From Pseudomonadota bacterium (GTDB lineage: Bacteria; Pseudomonadota; Gammaproteobacteria; Burkholderiales; Ferrovaceae): a DNA stretch of 17,497 nucleotides. The DNA lies in contig JAJZPY010000035.1 of the NCBI GenBank assembly GCA_021811005.1, positions 1 through 17,497 on the forward strand, in the 5' to 3' direction. The stretch's first letter is position 1; each line of letters begins with the position of its first letter. The notes beneath the pieces were generated by a model. It was not told the origin of the DNA, ran no database searches, and saw only the letters and a program-made list of their open reading frames with translations. Shown piece after piece: positions 14,373 to 17,497 of the stretch. Position numbers and translations under genes: made by a program.

Positions 14373-14954
14373 ATGACAACTAACAACACGGGTAACAAGG
14401 CATCGGTCAGCAAGTGGTTGCTGTTTCTGGTCGTAACGATTGCCGTGATTGCGGGCCTGCGCAGCATGCTGGTCACGAAGCATGAGGCGGCAGCAGCGCC
14501 TCAGGATGCGGCAACGGCCCGTGCGGTGGAAGATCGCATCAAGCCTGTGGGTGAAGTGTCGATAGCCCTGGCCCCGCCCCGCGCGGCCCCGGCGCCGGCG
14601 GTTGCGGCCGTTGTGCCGGCGGAATCCGGCGCGGCAGCCCCGGCATCGCCCGCTTCTGAAACAGCCCGGCCGGCAGCGCCTGCAACGGTGGCGACGGCTG
14701 CGCCGGCAGCTTCCAAGGCTGGCGAAAGCACCTACCATTCGCTCTGCACCGGCTGCCACAGCATCGGCGCCATGGGGGCTCCGCGTTTCGGTGACAAGGC
14801 AGCCTGGGCCCCCCGGATTGCCCAGGGCATGGATGCCCTTTACCGCAGTGCCTTGCACGGAAAAAATGCCATGCCGGCCAAGGGGGGCAATCCCTCGTTG
14901 CCCGATGCGGACGTCAAGGCAGCAGTGGATTACATGGTGGCTGCCGCCAAGTAG
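14373..14954 (+). CDS. Membrane-anchored cytochrome c5 family protein
   Basis: 193 residues. One N-terminal membrane anchor (WLLFLVVTIAVIAGL, 15-29) is followed by a long Ala/Pro-rich flexible linker (about 66-115) and a C-terminal monoheme domain with CTGCH (125-129) and M167 in NAMPAKGG as the likely sixth ligand, as in c5-type cytochromes. It would sit on the periplasmic face and carry electrons between periplasmic donors and terminal oxidases. The ATG at 14373 is preferred to the upstream GTG at 14340: AGAGAG lies six bases before it and the anchor is then close to the N-terminus. It is 20 bp upstream of apaH and may share its transcript. It could be the electron acceptor for the pentaheme cytochrome to the left; this is inference from proximity. 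Confidence 0.85.
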   Translation: MTTNNTGNKASVSKWLLFLVVTIAVIAGLRSMLVTKHEAAAAPQDAATARAVEDRIKPVGEVSIALAPPRAAPAPAVAAVVPAESGAAAPASPASETARPAAPATVATAAPAASKAGESTYHSLCTGCHSIGAMGAPRFGDKAAWAPRIAQGMDALYRSALHGKNAMPAKGGNPSLPDADVKAAVDYMVAAAK

Positions 14955-14974
14955 GGGCGCTGTACCGTTTTTAA

Positions 14975-15811
14975 ATGAGCATCTACGCCATTGGCGACCT
15001 TCAGGGATGCCTGGCTCCCCTGGAAGCGCTCATCAATCGTCTTCCCATCGACTGGCATCGGGACCGGCTGTGGTTTGTGGGAGATCTCGTCAACCGTGGC
15101 CCGCAATCCCTGGAAACGCTGCGTTTCGTGAAGCAGTTGGGACCGCGTGCCCTGACCGTACTGGGAAATCACGACCTGCATCTCCTGTGTGTGGCTGAAG
15201 GCTATGCGCGCAATTACGTGGGAGACACCCTGGATGCCATCCTGCGAGCGCCGGATTGCGGGGAACTTCTCGACTGGTTGCGCCACCGCCCGATGATGCA
15301 CGTGGAACAAGGGGTTGCACTGGTGCATGCCGGGTTGCTTCCCCAGTGGGACGTATCCCGGGCACTGGCACTGGCTGGCGAGGTGGAGTCGGCGTTGCGT
15401 TCGCCGGATTACCGGAACTTTCTCAAGAGCATGTACGGCAACCGGCCGTTTCAGTGGTCCGAATCGCTGACGGGCATGGACCGCTTGCGGCTCATTACCA
15501 ATGCACTCACCCGGCTGCGCATCTGCACGCCGGATGGTGCCATGGAGTTTACGCACAAAGGCGAACCGGGAGATATTCCTGCGGGTTACATGCCCTGGTT
15601 TGAAGTGCCCGGTCGTCGTTCTGCCGGGGAATCCATTGTTTTCGGACACTGGTCAGCCCTGGGGCTGCATCTCGAATCCGACGTACTGGCTTTGGATACC
15701 GGATGTCTCTGGGGCGGAAAGCTCACTGCGGTGCGGCTGGAAGATCGCGCCCTGTTTCAGGTTCCTTGCGAAACGCGTTCGCATCATGGAGGCGGGGCGG
15801 CACGGCACTGA
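14975..15811 (+). CDS. apaH: Bis(5'-nucleosyl)-tetraphosphatase (symmetrical), ApaH
   Basis: 278 residues, the usual ApaH length. The calcineurin-type metallophosphatase motifs are in order: IGDLQGC at the N-terminus (the Q is typical of ApaH), FVGDLVNRGPQSLETL and VLGNHDLHLL. FGHWSALGL and ALDTGCLWGGKLTAVRL close the fold. It cleaves diadenosine tetraphosphate (and related caps) to two ADP in the cytoplasm. No strong ribosome-binding site is seen; translation may be helped by the preceding cytochrome gene 20 bp away. The last 89 bases overlap the end of the convergent plsC gene. Confidence 0.95.
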   Translation: MSIYAIGDLQGCLAPLEALINRLPIDWHRDRLWFVGDLVNRGPQSLETLRFVKQLGPRALTVLGNHDLHLLCVAEGYARNYVGDTLDAILRAPDCGELLDWLRHRPMMHVEQGVALVHAGLLPQWDVSRALALAGEVESALRSPDYRNFLKSMYGNRPFQWSESLTGMDRLRLITNALTRLRICTPDGAMEFTHKGEPGDIPAGYMPWFEVPGRRSAGESIVFGHWSALGLHLESDVLALDTGCLWGGKLTAVRLEDRALFQVPCETRSHHGGGAARH

Positions 15812-16544
15812 GCAGCGAAGCGGTGATTTGTTCCAGGTGCAGCGCGAGGTCCCTGCGATGCCGCCCTTCCGGCATGACGAGTGTGCCGATGCGTATTTCC
15901 ACGAAGGAAGGCGGCGCGGCCAGAACGCGGGCAAGCGAATGCACAAAAGACATGTCGCCGATGAACGGCACATGGGGATTGTATTCCCCGCTTTTCAGGC
16001 GGTATTGCAGGGCCACGGGCAGAATGGCCGTTTCCTGGTTGACGGCGGCCTGCAGCAGGGAGGTGCGGAAAGGCAGGAGGCTCGTGCCGTCCGAGGTGGT
16101 TGATTCCGGAAACAACCCCAGGCTGTCGCCGGTTGTGAGCACGTCTTCCATTTCCTGGCCGATGGCCGCCGTTTGCTTGCGCGAATTGCGCATCAGGAAC
16201 AATGTCCCCGTCTTGGCGGCAAGCCATCCGAAAACAGGCCAGCGGCGCACTTCGGCCTTGGACACAAAACGCACGGGATAGACCGAGTGGATGGCAAAAA
16301 TATCCACCCAGGAAATGTGGTTTGCAGTCAGCACCACAGGGAAACGGTCGGCCCCGGGAAGCTCGCCCTGGAGACGTACCGTGACGCGCAGCAGGCGCAT
16401 CAGGTCCGTCGCCCAGTTTTGTATCAGCCGGTCACGAAGCTTGCGGCCGCTCCAGGGCAGAACGGCTGCCGTCGTGGCGACCCCCCGAACCACGTGCAAC
16501 AGAAGTCGCGCGCTCCGGATTGTCAGGACGATGCGCTGCCTCAT
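15723..16544 (-). CDS. plsC: 1-acyl-sn-glycerol-3-phosphate acyltransferase (PlsC/lysophospholipid acyltransferase)
   Basis: 273 residues. The acyltransferase motifs are in order: NHISWVD (HX4D, H76-D81), FVSKAEVRRWPVFGWLA (93-109), FPESTTSDGTSLLPFR (145-160, corresponding to the usual FPEGT block) and ILPVALQY. The N-terminus carries a hydrophobic anchor. It would acylate lysophosphatidic acid to phosphatidic acid at the inner membrane. Motif III has Ser in place of the usual Gly and TT instead of TR; the second change is common in this subgroup, the first less so. Start and upstream stop overlap as TGATG, so translation is coupled to the PfkB kinase. The gene's last 89 bases overlap apaH on the other strand. 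A different lysophospholipid or ornithine-lipid acceptor is possible. Confidence 0.88.
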   Translation of the reverse strand: MRQRIVLTIRSARLLLHVVRGVATTAAVLPWSGRKLRDRLIQNWATDLMRLLRVTVRLQGELPGADRFPVVLTANHISWVDIFAIHSVYPVRFVSKAEVRRWPVFGWLAAKTGTLFLMRNSRKQTAAIGQEMEDVLTTGDSLGLFPESTTSDGTSLLPFRTSLLQAAVNQETAILPVALQYRLKSGEYNPHVPFIGDMSFVHSLARVLAAPPSFVEIRIGTLVMPEGRHRRDLALHLEQITASLLSAVPPRLHDANAFRKEPETGRDLPAAPQ

Positions 16545-17479
16545 CAGTCCAGCGGGATTCCAAAAGCCTGTTCGAAGCGGGTGGCGATTTCATCCCGCGT
16601 GGGGCGATGGTTCTGCGCCCCGCGGTGGGCGATCTTGATGGCGCCCATGAGCGAGGCCAGGCGGCCGGTTTGGGCCCAGGGCCATCCTTTGGAAATGCCG
16701 TAGATCAGGCCGGCCCGGTAGGCATCGCCGCAACCGGTGGGGTCTTCCACTGCATCGGGGCGCACGGCGGGAATATGGATCAAATCGCCGCCGGTGTGGA
16801 TGATGGACCCCTCCCCTCCTTTCGTGACGACCGCGGCATCCACCCGGGTGGCCAGCGCATCGAAATCCAGCCCCGTCTTTTCCGTCAGAAGCTGTGCTTC
16901 ATAGTCGTTGACGGCCAGGTAGGTGGCCAGATCCAGGAATTCGAGCAGTTCGGCTCCCGTGAACATGGGCAACCCCTGGCCGGGGTCGAACAGGAAAGGA
17001 ATGCCGGCCTGCTGGAACTGGCGGGCATGCTGCAGCATGCCTTCCCGGCCATCGGGAGACACGATGCCAAACTGGATGGCCGGGGCTTCGGACACCTGGT
17101 TCAGGTGGGCATGGTTCATGGCGCCCGGATGGAAGGCCGTGATCTGGTTGTCGTCCAGGTCGGTGGTGATGAACGCCTGGGCGGTGTAGGTTCCTTCCAC
17201 TTCCCGAATGTGGGCCTGGGAAATGTCGAGCTGGTCCAGGCGTTGCCGGTAATCGGAAAAGTCATGTCCGACCGTGGCCATGATCAAGGGGTCACCGCCC
17301 AGCAACTTCAGGTTATAGGCGATGTTGCCGGCAGTCCCTCCATATTCGCGCCGCATTTCAGGAACCAGAAAAGCGACGCTCAGAATATGGATTTTTTCGG
17401 GAAGGATGTGGTTCTGAAACCGGTCCCCGAACACCATGATGGTGTCGTAGGCCAGGGAGCCGCAAATCAGGGTTTTCAT
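16544..17479 (-). CDS. PfkB-family kinase (ribokinase/adenosine kinase-like)
   Basis: 311 residues with the PfkB fold. The N-terminal strand MKTLICGSLAYD and the glycine pair in REYGGTAGNIAYNL (44-57) line the sugar site. AVVTKGGEGSI (216-226) lies near the ATP site, and the PfkB signature DPTGCGDAYRAGL (246-258) holds the catalytic base D252 in an anion hole (GCGD for the usual GAGD). It phosphorylates a sugar or nucleoside; sequence resemblance and the presence in proteobacteria of similar proteins called adenosine kinases make that plausible, but specificity cannot be fixed here. The start at 17479 lacks a clear ribosome-binding site. Only 18 bases upstream are visible. It is followed by plsC with a TGATG overlap. 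Confidence 0.87.
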   Translation of the reverse strand: MKTLICGSLAYDTIMVFGDRFQNHILPEKIHILSVAFLVPEMRREYGGTAGNIAYNLKLLGGDPLIMATVGHDFSDYRQRLDQLDISQAHIREVEGTYTAQAFITTDLDDNQITAFHPGAMNHAHLNQVSEAPAIQFGIVSPDGREGMLQHARQFQQAGIPFLFDPGQGLPMFTGAELLEFLDLATYLAVNDYEAQLLTEKTGLDFDALATRVDAAVVTKGGEGSIIHTGGDLIHIPAVRPDAVEDPTGCGDAYRAGLIYGISKGWPWAQTGRLASLMGAIKIAHRGAQNHRPTRDEIATRFEQAFGIPLD

Positions 17480-17497
17480 CAGCCGAGTGCGGAAAGG

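Noticed and set aside
1..17497. CRISPR arrays, insertion sequences, phage genes or integrases
   Set aside because: No regularly spaced repeats, transposase or integrase motifs, or phage protein signatures were found on either strand.

Overview
The window looks like chromosome of a Gram-negative, GC-rich proteobacterium, probably a betaproteobacterium with a chemolithotrophic or sulfur-oxidising lifestyle. This rests on the protein families (GT9 heptosyltransferase-type enzyme, membrane-anchored cytochrome c5, ApaH, PlsC, tRNA-Arg(CCG) with an encoded CCA) and on the multiheme and sulfur-related genes. It is inference; no species is assigned. There is no stretch of more than about 300 bases without a gene, and no IS element, phage gene, integrase or CRISPR array was seen.

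Layout. (1) Positions 1-4714, plus strand: the end of a surface-polysaccharide cluster. It holds a family-2 glycosyltransferase whose N-terminus looks like the last blade of a beta-propeller running off the left edge, a second glycosyltransferase-like protein, an FkbM-type methyltransferase joined to it by a GTGA overlap, and a large membrane acyltransferase with a C-terminal SGNH domain. (2) A convergent GT9 glycosyltransferase (4738-5784, minus) meets this cluster at an inverted repeat containing both stop codons. (3) Positions 5884-9240, minus: two exported hydrolases, a lipoprotein phosphoesterase of the phospholipase C/acid phosphatase type and a secreted lipase-like alpha/beta hydrolase. 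A good PHO-box-like sequence lies between them, exactly 10 bp from a -10-like hexamer, and a clear rho-independent terminator follows the phosphoesterase.

(4) Positions 9420-14129, plus strand: the most interesting part. It is a compact four-gene set: a 677-residue pentaheme cytochrome that appears to fuse an AdhB-like triheme module to a TsdA (thiosulfate dehydrogenase)-like diheme module; an exported ModA-like solute-binding protein with no ABC permease or ATPase nearby; an exported DsrE-family protein with a single cysteine; and a YeeE/YedE (TsuA-type) permease with the family's cysteines. Together they suggest a periplasmic pathway that binds, oxidises or relays a sulfur oxyanion or sulfane sulfur and sends sulfur or electrons inward. 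The substrate is not known from sequence.

(5) Positions 14175-17479: tRNA-Arg(CCG), a membrane-anchored cytochrome c5 that could accept electrons from region 4, apaH, and a minus-strand pair (PfkB-type kinase then PlsC acyltransferase) coupled by TGATG. apaH and plsC overlap tail-to-tail by 89 bp. This end looks like conserved housekeeping chromosome, with the tRNA marking the border to the more accessory material on the left.
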